Below the pieces are notes generated by a model. That model was not told where the DNA came from. It ran no database searches and saw only the letters and a list, made by a program, of their open reading frames with translations. A DNA stretch of 10,445 nt from Peptococcaceae bacterium UBA6116 (lineage in GTDB: Bacteria; Bacillota; Desulfitobacteriia; Desulfitobacteriales; Syntrophobotulaceae), in the NCBI GenBank assembly GCA_002423425.1, contig DIWC01000052.1:1-10445 (forward strand), given 5' to 3'. Shown here piece by piece: positions 1-6,409 of this stretch (the stretch's first letter is position 1; each line of letters opens with the position of its first letter). A program made the translations under genes and the position numbers.

Positions 1-114
1 GAGGTAAGTTGGATTTCCAATCTGAATACTGGCGTTTCCGTGCTTATCAGGGATGAAGGTGGCCGTCCGAATTGGGCTGGTGGCGGGAATGGTAATGGTC
101 GTACCAACAGCTGA
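1..114 (+). CDS. Possible 3' end of a truncated gene, product unknown
   Basis: Frame 1 is open from the window edge to a TGA at 112-114 (37 codons). The end of the peptide is rich in Gly and Asn (PNWAGGGNGNGRTNS). The only support for the plus strand is a strong terminator-like hairpin that starts about 43 nt after the stop. The complementary strand is also open here and reads as plausible beta-rich protein (for example TTITIPATSPIRTATFIP), but it has no ATG and would have to read out of the hairpin. No family was recognised. Confidence 0.3.
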   Translation, partial: EVSWISNLNTGVSVLIRDEGGRPNWAGGGNGNGRTNS

Positions 115-156
115 ATAAGCACGATGAAATAACTGCTTCAGCAATTTCCGTTTAAT

Positions 157-221
157 ATAAAAAACATTCCTCCTTTGCTCACCGGTTTCCGGTGCAGCAG
201 ATCGGCAGGAATGTTTTTTAT
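157..221. terminator. Large symmetrical (bidirectional) terminator-like hairpin
   Basis: A perfect 15-bp inverted repeat, ATAAAAAACATTCCT at 157-171 and its complement at 207-221, encloses a second hairpin, CACCGG (180-185), TTT, CCGGTG (189-194). The inner stem can extend by GCT/AGC with one bulged base. The outer arms carry a T-run at the 3' side on both strands, so the element could end transcription from either direction. It fits the end of the ORF at 1-114. Confidence 0.6.
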
Positions 222-225
222 TAAG

Positions 226-298
226 AAATTAGATTCAATGAATTTATTTGGCTGCCAATAATGAAAAATACCGTTTGTAATAATCAAATTAGATTCAA
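226..298. repeat. 13-bp direct repeat pair with 60-bp period
   Basis: AAATTAGATTCAA occurs at 226-238 and again at 286-298, exactly 60 bp apart. The sequence between them differs, so this is a pair of short repeats rather than a tandem duplication. Possible roles are a binding site pair or a target-site scar. No third copy was noticed nearby. Confidence 0.5.
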
Positions 299-385
299 CT
301 CATTAGTGCAACGATGATGGCAGGAGTTTTAAATGGAGATTCCCCGTGAGAACAAGACTTCAAGTCCAGCTATGCGGCGTGCCAT

Positions 386-466
386 TTGCACTCCATTCAG
401 GCGTGGAAATGTCCCTGGTCTCTCCTGTATCCATGGAGTCAATGCGTTAAACACATAAATTGCACC
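386..466 (-). repeat. Diverged repeat, copy 1 (partner at 3355-3445)
   Basis: The segment starts TTGCA, then CCATTCAGGCG, then ATGTCC, and ends AAATTGCACC. The same landmarks occur in the same order and orientation at 3355-3445, and about 23 of the first 29 positions match. The interior has small length differences (81 versus about 91 bp). In the better copy the minus strand reads LGATKVDTMDT and ends HYGHICA before a stop, which loosely resembles the end of a tyrosine recombinase. That identification is weak. Confidence 0.4.
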
Positions 467-701
467 TGAAAAGGTGATTCAGGAAAAAAATCAAATGCTC
501 AAGTAGAGATTTTATTATCGGTATGGCGCAGAATGATAATCTGGAAAATTTTGATTTGGGTGCAGGTCATTCTGCTTTAGATTATTGGGTCTTTTATTTG
601 CCGGTAATTTGGTACAACGATATTTTGTGGAAATCGAATGAAACCTGATCAAATAATGCAATGGATTGATGAATAAAATAATAAGAATATTGTGCAATTC
701 T

Positions 702-1166
702 TTATTGATTCACAAAATGCATATATACAGTCTGCTTGCCATCTTTGGACTGTATCATGAAGAACACAAATGTGCCATCCTTATAATAGGTAAAAGCCGT
801 CCCCGGCGCAAGTCTGGTTTTGTCTTCGCGGGGCTGCCAACCCAGGTCAGGCATCGCTCGTTCATAAAATGCAGTGATCTCTTCCGCCTTGGCTTCGATT
901 GTATAAACGTAGTCTCCCATTTCAAACATGCCTGAGATCGCACCGGGCATCACAGGTACACCTTCCCAGCTCTCTACGACCGGTATTATTCCGGTCATAT
1001 TAGCCGGAGTTGTTGTTGACACAGGCATAATAGTTGGCAGAAGCAATGTGGGCGTTGCGAGTTCAGGTAATTCAGTTTGCACTGGCGGTGTTGGCATCGG
1101 TGCAATTGGTGAGCAGGCGCATAAGATTACAGCGATGCCCAGGATCGTTGTCGTAAAGTGTTTCAT
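702..1166 (-). CDS. Small secreted lipoprotein, function unknown
   Basis: 154 residues. The N-terminus is a lipoprotein signal: MKH, a hydrophobic core, then L-C-A-C with Cys18 as the likely lipidated residue. A Pro/Thr-rich linker (about residues 19-60) follows, typical of proteins tethered outside the membrane. The remaining ~90 residues form a small folded domain with VPVMPGA, EEITAFYERAMPDLGW and a YYKDGTFVFFMI strand pair. The pattern 'patient amphipathic helix ending in LGW, then a beta hairpin' is seen in many small lipoproteins of unassigned function in Anaerolineae-like genomes (recollection, not searched). The start is supported by GAGG about 8 nt upstream of the ATG. It stands alone: no co-directional neighbour lies within 100 nt except the decayed gene upstream. 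Confidence 0.8.
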   Translation of the reverse strand: MKHFTTTILGIAVILCACSPIAPMPTPPVQTELPELATPTLLLPTIMPVSTTTPANMTGIIPVVESWEGVPVMPGAISGMFEMGDYVYTIEAKAEEITAFYERAMPDLGWQPREDKTRLAPGTAFTYYKDGTFVFFMIQSKDGKQTVYMHFVNQ

Positions 1167-1217
1167 TTTTTATTCCTCAGGTCTAAATGATTTGTATTGA
1201 TGCAAAATAATTCAGCG

Positions 1218-1243
1218 ATTATATCCTTTACTGTGATATTCAA
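1218..1243 (-). promoter_or_regulatory. Candidate promoter for the small lipoprotein gene
   Basis: On the minus strand a perfect TATAAT (1218-1223) lies about 50 nt upstream of the ATG at 1166. A TTGAAT (1238-1243) sits 14 nt further upstream, which is shorter than the usual 16-18 nt spacer, so the -35 assignment is doubtful. The -10 box alone is the stronger part. Confidence 0.35.
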
Positions 1244-1261
1244 CTGATCTTTATGAAATGC

Positions 1262-1756
1262 TCATTTACCCTCAATCCCATACTTCCCCGGAAAAAGTAG
1301 TAACTGTGTGCGGTGCTCCTGGAGGCAGCGCAGTTTGTCAATTGGCAGTTTAAGGGGGGATGTATCACCTTGGTTGCTTTGGCACATTTCATTTAAACTT
1401 TCATCAATGAGCGTTGAAATGGTGGAAGGATCTTCAGCCCGGTAAAAGTTGGCAGGGAGAACCTCCAGAAAGGATGAGCTTTTGGTGATTGATGATCTTA
1501 CTTCTCAGCGGTTAGGATCGCATTCGTAAATATCTGCAATTCACAAGTATGCAGCACGAAACCCTTTTTTATGACCTTCAATAAATAGCTGCTTTGATAA
1601 GTTTAAATAATTGGATATCACCTGCCATTGTCGTTGTATGATCGGATTAACCAGGAAAGCCGGCATAATGCCGTATATTACTTGCCATCTTTTACCTGAA
1701 TTGTAGCCGGGATCATGATTCTTTTTTGATAGGCCGCTATCTTGTTTTGGATTGAA
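1262..1756 (-). pseudogene. Decayed protein-coding gene with two in-frame TGA codons
   Basis: One minus-strand frame reads as normal protein for 165 codons from 1756 to the TGA at 1262-1264, interrupted only by TGA at 1541-1543 and 1505-1507. Around the breaks it reads FIEGHKKGFRAAYL-stop-IADIYECDPNR-stop-EV, and both stops could be CGA-to-TGA changes. The C-terminal part (VLPANFYRAEDPSTISTLID, later LPIDKLRCLQEHRTQLLLF) looks like ordinary soluble protein. Upstream the frame is closed by TAA (1757-1759). A further short coding-like piece (NQYEAASKEVDGALV, about 1855-1905) lies in another frame and may be the shifted N-terminal part. The family is not recognised. UGA serves as a normal stop for other genes here (for example the radical SAM gene), so recoding is unlikely. 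Confidence 0.55.
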
Positions 1757-1925
1757 TTAATTACTCACGAAGTTGGAAAACCTGCTTTGGGTTGGTTCTT
1801 TACAATGAATTGAGTGACGAACAAGTGTTTTTCAGAATAGCAGAACAATTATTACACCAAAGCCCCATCTACTTCTTTACTTGCAGCTTCATACTGATTA
1901 GCAAAAATACAGGAGGGGGAAATAA

Positions 1926-1988
1926 ATGACCCGCTCATTTTTTGGTGTCCGGTCAGAATGTTTTTGTGAATTTAAGGCTGGCGGTTGA
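1926..1988 (+). CDS. 20-codon ORF behind a very strong ribosome binding site
   Basis: AGGAGGGGG at 1911-1919 precedes an ATG at 1926 with a short A/T spacer, one of the best Shine-Dalgarno matches in the window. The frame closes with TGA at 1986-1988 after 20 codons (begins MTRSFFGVRSECF). It ends 59 nt before the start of the binding-protein gene. It could be a leader peptide or the start of a gene whose body has been lost. The peptide shows no codon repetition typical of an attenuator. Confidence 0.25.
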   Translation: MTRSFFGVRSECFCEFKAGG

Positions 1989-2047
1989 ATATCGGTATTA
2001 TAATGTCGCCTGTTAAAAATCCATATTACTCATCGAGGAGAACTTCA

Positions 2048-3106
2048 ATGAAGCAAAGAACGGTTTTATCTCTCATAATGGTTGTGTGCTTCGCGCTGCT
2101 GTCAGTGGCGTGTGGCGCAGTACCTACGGCTTCGGCGCCTGCTGAACCTGCCACCCCGGCGGCGGAAAGTAAACAAGCCCTGCCATCTGCGCAAGGATTG
2201 GTCATCGGCTATGAAGCGGGCGAGAAACAGAACATCGAAGGCTTGCTCAAGGCCTGCGCCGAGACCAAATTGGAATGCGTGCGCGGCAAAGACATTGACG
2301 ACCTGGTGCAAAAAGGGGTGGATGCCATCATTTCCTACTCCAATCAATGGCATGTCTACGGAGTCTGGCCGCAGATCCAGAACGCCAAAAAAGCAGCCAT
2401 TCCCATTTTCATGCTCAATGCTGATAGCGGGGAGCAGGGTGTTTATAACCTTTCCACTCTCTACCGATCTACCCAGGCGGGGCTGGAATGGATGATGGAG
2501 GAAATGGGCGGCCAGGGTGAATTCGTCTATTTCAACTTTGGGAAGAACGGCTTTATCCAGGATATCATTGATGATGTCCTGGCCAAATACCCGAAGGTCA
2601 AAGCCACCTCCATGCCGGCTGAGCATGGTAAAACCGCTTTTACCCAGGAGAGCCTGGTCGAGATGGTGAAGAAGAATCCCAACATCAAGGCCATTTGGAG
2701 CACGGATAATATCATGGAGATCTTCTGGGCTATGCATAATGGTATGACCGATGCGAAGCAGCTGCCCCTCTTCCTGTGCGAGAGCCGTTTGGATGGCCTG
2801 ACGGGCTGGAACGATTGGCTGAAGGAAAATCCTGCCGTCAAAAGTTTTGCCACCATTCCCCCCGGTGGCACGGACTACGAAGCGGTCTACGTGGCCCTCT
2901 TCCATCTGGCCGGGCTCAAGTTCAACCCGCAGGCACTCGGCGAACAGTGGAATAACATCTTCATGTACGATTACCCCATCATCACCAGCAAAAATCTGGC
3001 TGAGTGGATGGGTAAGCTGGACACTTTGCAGGTGGGTGAATATGAATTCTATCGTCTGCCGGCCATGACCGCGGAGCAGATCAGGGAGAAGTGGTTTGTG
3101 GAATAA
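2048..3106 (+). CDS. Substrate-binding lipoprotein, periplasmic-binding-protein type I fold (sugar-type ABC transport)
   Basis: 352 residues. It has a signal peptide with a Lys/Arg start and a hydrophobic core, then S-V-A-C with Cys22 as the probable lipid anchor, followed by an Ala/Pro/Thr linker to about residue 45. The mature part shows the two-lobed type I pattern of ribose/LacI-like binding proteins: LVIGYEAGE (51-59), GVDAIISYS (90-98), AIPIFMLNAD (117-126), the lobe switch GEFVYFNFG (157-165), then NPNIKAIWSTDN (210-221), and PGGTDYEAVYVALFHLAG (272-289) near the hinge. It would capture a small ligand, probably a sugar or similar, outside the membrane. The ATG at 2048 is chosen because GAGGAG (2035-2040) lies 7 nt upstream and it begins the signal peptide. 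No permease or ATPase gene is adjacent and a terminator follows directly, so it is monocistronic. Its GC content is visibly higher than that of the operon to the right. The ligand is unknown. Confidence 0.9.
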   Translation: MKQRTVLSLIMVVCFALLSVACGAVPTASAPAEPATPAAESKQALPSAQGLVIGYEAGEKQNIEGLLKACAETKLECVRGKDIDDLVQKGVDAIISYSNQWHVYGVWPQIQNAKKAAIPIFMLNADSGEQGVYNLSTLYRSTQAGLEWMMEEMGGQGEFVYFNFGKNGFIQDIIDDVLAKYPKVKATSMPAEHGKTAFTQESLVEMVKKNPNIKAIWSTDNIMEIFWAMHNGMTDAKQLPLFLCESRLDGLTGWNDWLKENPAVKSFATIPPGGTDYEAVYVALFHLAGLKFNPQALGEQWNNIFMYDYPIITSKNLAEWMGKLDTLQVGEYEFYRLPAMTAEQIREKWFVE

Positions 3107-3134
3107 GCAAGGGATTGCAGAGATGACAGGATTC

Positions 3135-3171
3135 AAGAACAGCCCGCCCGGGCTGTTCTTATTTTTTATTT
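3135..3171 (+). terminator. Rho-independent terminator of the binding-protein gene
   Basis: A perfect 11-bp stem AAGAACAGCCC (3135-3145) / GGGCTGTTCTT (3150-3160) with a 4-nt loop is followed by ATTTTTTATTT. It lies 29 nt after the TAA of the binding-protein gene. Confidence 0.92.
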
Positions 3172-3498
3172 GGATTTTAATTGCTTGCATAAGACAGTCT
3201 GGGTCACCCGCGGATTGAGCGCAACTATATCCCCATAGCAGAAATCTCTATACTTTACAAAAAAAGACACACAATTCTGGATGTCTGATCAAGAGTTGGG
3301 ACGAGAGGGTTTGTTGAACCCTGCGAAATCCCCATAGGGGAAACCTCCGACTTCTTGCAACCCATTCAGGCGCAGATGTGTCCATAGTGTATTTCAGCGT
3401 CCATTGTGTCCATAGTATCTACCTTGGTTGCACCCAAATTGCACCCGCAACAGGGAAGGCGACTCCAATATTTATTATTTTGCATTACTTTAAATATT
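3172..3498. other. Intergenic stretch between convergent genes
   Basis: No gene was found in about 330 bases. The decamer ATCCCCATAG occurs twice (3229-3238 and 3328-3337). Two small hairpins lie close together: GGGTT-TGTTG-AACCC (3307-3321) and TCCCC-ATA-GGGGA (3329-3341). The diverged repeat copy 2 occupies 3355-3445. No clear terminator is seen for the minus-strand gene that ends at 3499. Confidence 0.45.
3355..3445 (-). repeat. Diverged repeat, copy 2 (partner at 386-466)
   Basis: It shares TTGCA, CCATTCAGGCG, TGTCC and the terminal AAATTGCACC with copy 1, in the same order and orientation. Internally TCCATAGTGT and TCCATTGTGT repeat, as do two GCACCC hexamers. Read on the minus strand, a 25-codon frame containing DTMDT and HYGHICA ends in TGA. 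This is reminiscent of the Tyr-Gly-His region of tyrosine recombinases, but the catalytic residues cannot be traced. It may be a relic of an integrase end or an unrelated dispersed repeat. Confidence 0.4.
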
Positions 3499-4143
3499 TT
3501 AAAAATCATGCCAATCTTCTCCATACAAAACCTCGCATGAAACCATCTTACTCAGTTCAGTAGGTTCTGCTTGCATTCCTTCAATATCAAAGTGGATAGG
3601 AATCAAATATTTTGGTGATAATTCTTTAATCATATTGATAATTGATTTCTTGTATCGCTTTGGACCAAATGGGGTATTTCGCCAAGGAACGCATAAGATA
3701 TCTGGTGATAAATCTAATTTAACTTTATGCGCATCACCTATGTGTAATATTGATAATTTGTCATTAATCAAAAAAGATAACGGCGTTCCTCCAGGATCGG
3801 GTAGTCGCCATTTATATAAGAAATAGAAAAAGGAATAAACAAGTCCACTAACGTTACTAAAACCGGATTGAATGTTAATGTTTTCAATCTGGTCTCCAAT
3901 TGATGCAGGAAATAATCTATCTCTTGAAACGCCTAAATCGAATGCGATCTCGCAAACATCATGTGAAGCTACCACTTTCCCGGTGGGTGTTTCTGAGATA
4001 CGGGCAATATGATCTTTATGCGCATGACTGACAAGAATATATTCAACGCCCATCATTGGTTCACGAGTAAAGTCAGGATCAATAAGGATATGATGCTGAC
4101 CGATAATTTCAATGCAGGAATGACCAAGAAAGCGAACTTTCAT
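3499..4143 (-). CDS. UlaG-like metallo-beta-lactamase-fold hydrolase
   Basis: 214 residues, the normal size for small single-domain members of this fold. Metal ligands are visible: H40-A-H-K-D-H45, His61 as the probable next ligand, the bridging Asp in IGDAH (Asp137) and His184 in IPIHFD. The start MKVRFLGHSC...ILIDP is the usual first strand pair of UlaG/L-ascorbate-6-phosphate lactonase-like proteins. An insert of aromatic residues (LVYSFFYFLY, 101-110) near the active-site entrance could bind a hydrophobic substrate (inference). The same broad group includes lactonases, phosphodiesterases and N-acyl-phosphatidylethanolamine phospholipase D, so the substrate is open. AAGGGAG lies about 5 nt upstream of the ATG. 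It follows the fusion gene after 116 nt with no strong terminator between, so it may be the last gene of the operon or have its own promoter. Confidence 0.85.
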   Translation of the reverse strand: MKVRFLGHSCIEIIGQHHILIDPDFTREPMMGVEYILVSHAHKDHIARISETPTGKVVASHDVCEIAFDLGVSRDRLFPASIGDQIENINIQSGFSNVSGLVYSFFYFLYKWRLPDPGGTPLSFLINDKLSILHIGDAHKVKLDLSPDILCVPWRNTPFGPKRYKKSIINMIKELSPKYLIPIHFDIEGMQAEPTELSKMVSCEVLYGEDWHDF

Positions 4144-4259
4144 AAAAACTCCCTTATACTTATTGCATGGTGGTGAAAAATATTAATTTCTCACCGCTTA
4201 TCCTTTGGGTGATAAACCCGGCTTGTGGATTATTTCATAGAACCCAAATCTGTGGATCA

Positions 4260-5543
4260 TTAACTCGCCTGTTTTACAAACTCCCTTATAATTTCTAATA
4301 CCTCATGGTGATATTCGATCATAGTATTTGAAGGATTACGCTTTTGGTGTTTAAAAAGACCTTTCAAACCTTTCAATGGAATTTTTTTAATGTCTTTATT
4401 GTTATAAAGGCGATTTAAAAATACCTCTACACCAAATCGGGTTTTTGCTATTTCTTCTAAATGAGAAATCAAATCTTTTTTGTAATAAGCTCTTTCACCC
4501 GCAAAACTGGATAATGGATTAAGCAAATTCCCTTTTATCGAAGATGGATAACCCACAACACCCCTTGCTTTATCTGTTAATATTGGAGTAAGTAGCTCCT
4601 TAATATGCTCATCTGAAAGGTTTGTTAGATCCGCATCAATAAAGGCAACAACCTCTCCTTTTGCTTTTTTTATGCCAACAGATAATGCATATCCTTTACC
4701 ATAGTTATTTCTAAAATCAACTATTTCAACCTTCCCCTTATATTGATTCAATACATCGATAGTGGTATCTGTAGAACCATCATTTATACAAATGACTTCA
4801 TCAATTAAGTCATTCTTAAGTAATGTGCCTATAACCTTTGAAACGGTTTTTTCCTCGTTATATACTGGAACAATCGCTGAAACCGATTTTCTTTTATACA
4901 TGTCGCTCCAAATCTCTTCACTTTTATAAAAGATAGCAACAATATCATCTCCAATTTCTTTTAGTTCTCTTTTTTCTGAAGATGGAATTATGCCAAAACC
5001 ATTGTTGAACTTTTTCAATAATTGATCCCTGGTTAAAAAATGCTCGTATCTAAAATTATTAGTACCATCCTTTTCGCTCCATTCAGTCAAACGCATCCAG
5101 ATTGGATATAACAAATTAGGCCTATGGTTGGTTTTTTTCCCAGGGTCGCAAATGATTAATAAATTCTTAGCAGAACGATAGCAGTATTGAATGAATTTTT
5201 CTCTGTCTTTAGGATTTAAATGATGTAATACATCGCAAACCGCAACCACTTCTACTTTACAATAGTTATTGAAATCAAGAACGTCACCTGAAGAAACCCC
5301 GGGGTGTTTTTTTCTTGCATAATTAACAAAATCCTGATTTGTATCAAAACCCTTATATGAAGAGCCTGGAGGTAAGAAATCTGCCAAAATTGATGGCCCA
5401 CACCCTGGTTCGAGTACTAGATCACCTTTCTTGACTACACTTGATATATATTGGTATCTCTTTACAAAATTACTCCTGTGTATCCATTTAAGTCCCCAGA
5501 TGTAAAGCAAAGGGAATTTATAAAACATACTTTTTCTGCTCAT
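4260..5543 (-). CDS. Fused SAM-dependent methyltransferase and family 2 glycosyltransferase
   Basis: 427 residues, two domains in one frame. Residues ~35-205 are a class I methyltransferase: motif I LVLEPGCGPS (42-51) for S-adenosylmethionine, the acidic GFDTN (65-69), and CDVLHHL (103-109). Residues ~219-400 are a GT-A glycosyltransferase of family 2: SAIVPVYNEE (222-231), INDGSTDTT (253-261), NYGKGYALSVG (280-290) and the metal-binding FIDADL (301-306). The GT2 part resembles polyprenyl-phosphate and lipid glycosyltransferases, but there is no C-terminal membrane helix. Likely role: attach and methylate a sugar on a lipid or polyprenyl carrier (inference from the neighbouring prenyltransferase). 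The ATG follows the uppS stop by one base, indicating tight coupling. An internal ATG at the domain border (Met215) has its own GGAG, so a separate GT2 product may also be made. Sugar donor and acceptor are unknown. Confidence 0.9.
   Translation of the reverse strand: MSRKSMFYKFPLLYIWGLKWIHRSNFVKRYQYISSVVKKGDLVLEPGCGPSILADFLPPGSSYKGFDTNQDFVNYARKKHPGVSSGDVLDFNNYCKVEVVAVCDVLHHLNPKDREKFIQYCYRSAKNLLIICDPGKKTNHRPNLLYPIWMRLTEWSEKDGTNNFRYEHFLTRDQLLKKFNNGFGIIPSSEKRELKEIGDDIVAIFYKSEEIWSDMYKRKSVSAIVPVYNEEKTVSKVIGTLLKNDLIDEVICINDGSTDTTIDVLNQYKGKVEIVDFRNNYGKGYALSVGIKKAKGEVVAFIDADLTNLSDEHIKELLTPILTDKARGVVGYPSSIKGNLLNPLSSFAGERAYYKKDLISHLEEIAKTRFGVEVFLNRLYNNKDIKKIPLKGLKGLFKHQKRNPSNTMIEYHHEVLEIIREFVKQAS
4899..4909 (-). 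promoter_or_regulatory. Possible internal ribosome binding site and start for the glycosyltransferase domain
   Basis: At the border of the two domains the minus strand reads TTGGAGCGACATG: GGAG, 4 nt, then the ATG of Met215. The GT2 domain begins seven residues later. This looks like the retained start of a once separate gene, and could still drive translation of a free ~213-residue glycosyltransferase. The spacing is slightly short. Confidence 0.35.
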
Positions 5544-5544
5544 T

Positions 5545-6252
5545 CTATTTTCCCATCCGTCTTTGCCGTCGTTGAAATTCTTCTAAAGCAATATCAAACT
5601 GTTTTTTATCGAAATCTGGCCAATGAGTTTTCGGGAAATACAATTCCGCATAAGTGGCTTGCCAGGGGAGAAAGTTGGAAAGTCTTTGTTCTCCTGAAGT
5701 TCTGATAATCAAATCCGGATCAGGTAACCCAGTTGTATCTAAATTAATATTAATAAGTTCCTCTGTAATATTCATTTCTGGTATTTTGGCACGAAGCAGT
5801 TTCTGAAAAGTTCTAACTAACTCATCTCTACCACCATAATTTAATGCAAGATTAACAATCATTTTTTCATTACTCCTCGTTAATGTTACTAATTTTGTTA
5901 ATATCTCTTGTAAAGAATCCGGTAGTCCTTGAAAACCACCCAGAATTCTTATTTTAATTCCGAGATCATGTACCTCTTCCATCTTATTTCTAGCATAAGT
6001 ATCAAAAAGTTTCATTAAATAAGAAACTTCCTTTTCCTTCCTTTTCCAGTTCTCAGTAGAGAAAGCGTAAATTGTAATAATTTTTATTCCTAATTCACGG
6101 GCGTATTTGACAATTTCTTCAATTCTTTCTGCGCCCTTTTGATGTCCAGCAAAGGTTGGCAATCCTTTTTCCTTTGCCCAACGTCTGTTGCCATCAACGA
6201 TGATACCGATGTGATACGGTAAATCTTGTCGATTAAAGATAGATTTAATCAT
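5545..6252 (-). CDS. uppS: Isoprenyl transferase (cis-prenyltransferase, UPP synthase family)
   Basis: 235 residues, full family length. It condenses isopentenyl diphosphate onto an allylic diphosphate with Z geometry to build a polyprenyl diphosphate. Conserved regions are all present: IVDGNRRWAKEKG (18-30) with catalytic Asp20, AGHQKGAE (35-42), YAFSTENWKR (62-71), NLALNYGGRDELVR (134-147), and DPDLIIRTSGEQRLSNF (178-194) with the diphosphate- and Mg-binding Arg/Glu residues, then WPDF (211-214). The first motif is DGNRRWA, not the DGNGRWA of most housekeeping bacterial UppS. From memory the RR form is common in archaeal and some secondary actinobacterial enzymes. This and the lack of cdsA/dxr-type neighbours suggest a specialised copy. 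Chain length cannot be read from sequence. AAGGAA lies about 8 nt upstream of the ATG. It starts 11 nt after a small membrane ORF and is one base from the next gene. Confidence 0.95.
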   Translation of the reverse strand: MIKSIFNRQDLPYHIGIIVDGNRRWAKEKGLPTFAGHQKGAERIEEIVKYARELGIKIITIYAFSTENWKRKEKEVSYLMKLFDTYARNKMEEVHDLGIKIRILGGFQGLPDSLQEILTKLVTLTRSNEKMIVNLALNYGGRDELVRTFQKLLRAKIPEMNITEELININLDTTGLPDPDLIIRTSGEQRLSNFLPWQATYAELYFPKTHWPDFDKKQFDIALEEFQRRQRRMGK

Positions 6253-6263
6253 TTCTTATTTCC

Positions 6264-6383
6264 TTATATCTTTTCAAAGGTTTTCATACCAATAGAGGCG
6301 AAACACCATATGAAGAAAAAAATAAAATGAGGATCTATCCAAAATATGTTACCTAGATTTCTTGGACCGAATATCATTGGCAT
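6264..6383 (-). CDS. Small single-helix membrane protein (39 aa), unknown function
   Basis: An ATG at 6381-6383 opens 39 codons ending in TAA (6264-6266), 11 nt before uppS. The start is MPMIFGPRNLGN, followed by an aromatic hydrophobic stretch (IFWIDPHFIFFFIWCFASIG, about 13-32) able to form one membrane helix, and a short MKTFEKI tail. The ribosome binding site is weak (GAGAG about 11 nt upstream), and the second ATG (Met3) is an alternative start. Same strand and tight spacing with uppS argue for a real gene. It is not recognised as a member of any family. Confidence 0.55.
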   Translation of the reverse strand: MPMIFGPRNLGNIFWIDPHFIFFFIWCFASIGMKTFEKI

Positions 6384-6409
6384 TTAGTTCATACTCTCAT
6401 TGACATTTG

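Larger units (their letters stand above)
222..701. other. Gene-poor stretch with repeats
   Basis: No convincing gene was found in about 480 bases. The short open frames on both strands lack ribosome binding sites and read as low-complexity, AT-driven peptide. The stretch contains a 13-bp direct repeat pair and one copy of a diverged sequence that recurs near position 3400. No promoter or RNA gene was recognised. Confidence 0.5.

Noticed and set aside
226..298. Repeat pair considered as a CRISPR fragment
   Set aside because: Only two 13-bp units, no dyad in the repeat, and no cas gene in the window.
515..697. Minus-strand ORF of 60 codons
   Set aside because: No ribosome binding site and a composition rich in Asn, Leu, Ile, Pro and His, as expected from AT-rich non-coding DNA.
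666..1200. Two plus-strand ORFs of about 90 codons opposite the small lipoprotein
   Set aside because: The minus strand has a lipoprotein signal, a ribosome binding site and a coherent domain; the plus frames show none of these.
1985..2047. TTG start that would add 21 residues to the binding protein
   Set aside because: It would put charged and polar residues ahead of the signal peptide; the ATG at 2048 has GAGGAG at 7 nt.
2102..3190. Long minus-strand open frame (about 360 codons) opposite the binding-protein gene
   Set aside because: It mirrors the codons of a clear plus-strand gene with signal peptide, ribosome binding site and terminator. Long antisense frames are common in GC-richer genes.
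3307..3321. Stem resembling a tRNA T-arm (GGGTT/AACCC)
   Set aside because: The loop has five bases without the TTC consensus, and no acceptor or anticodon arms can be built around it.
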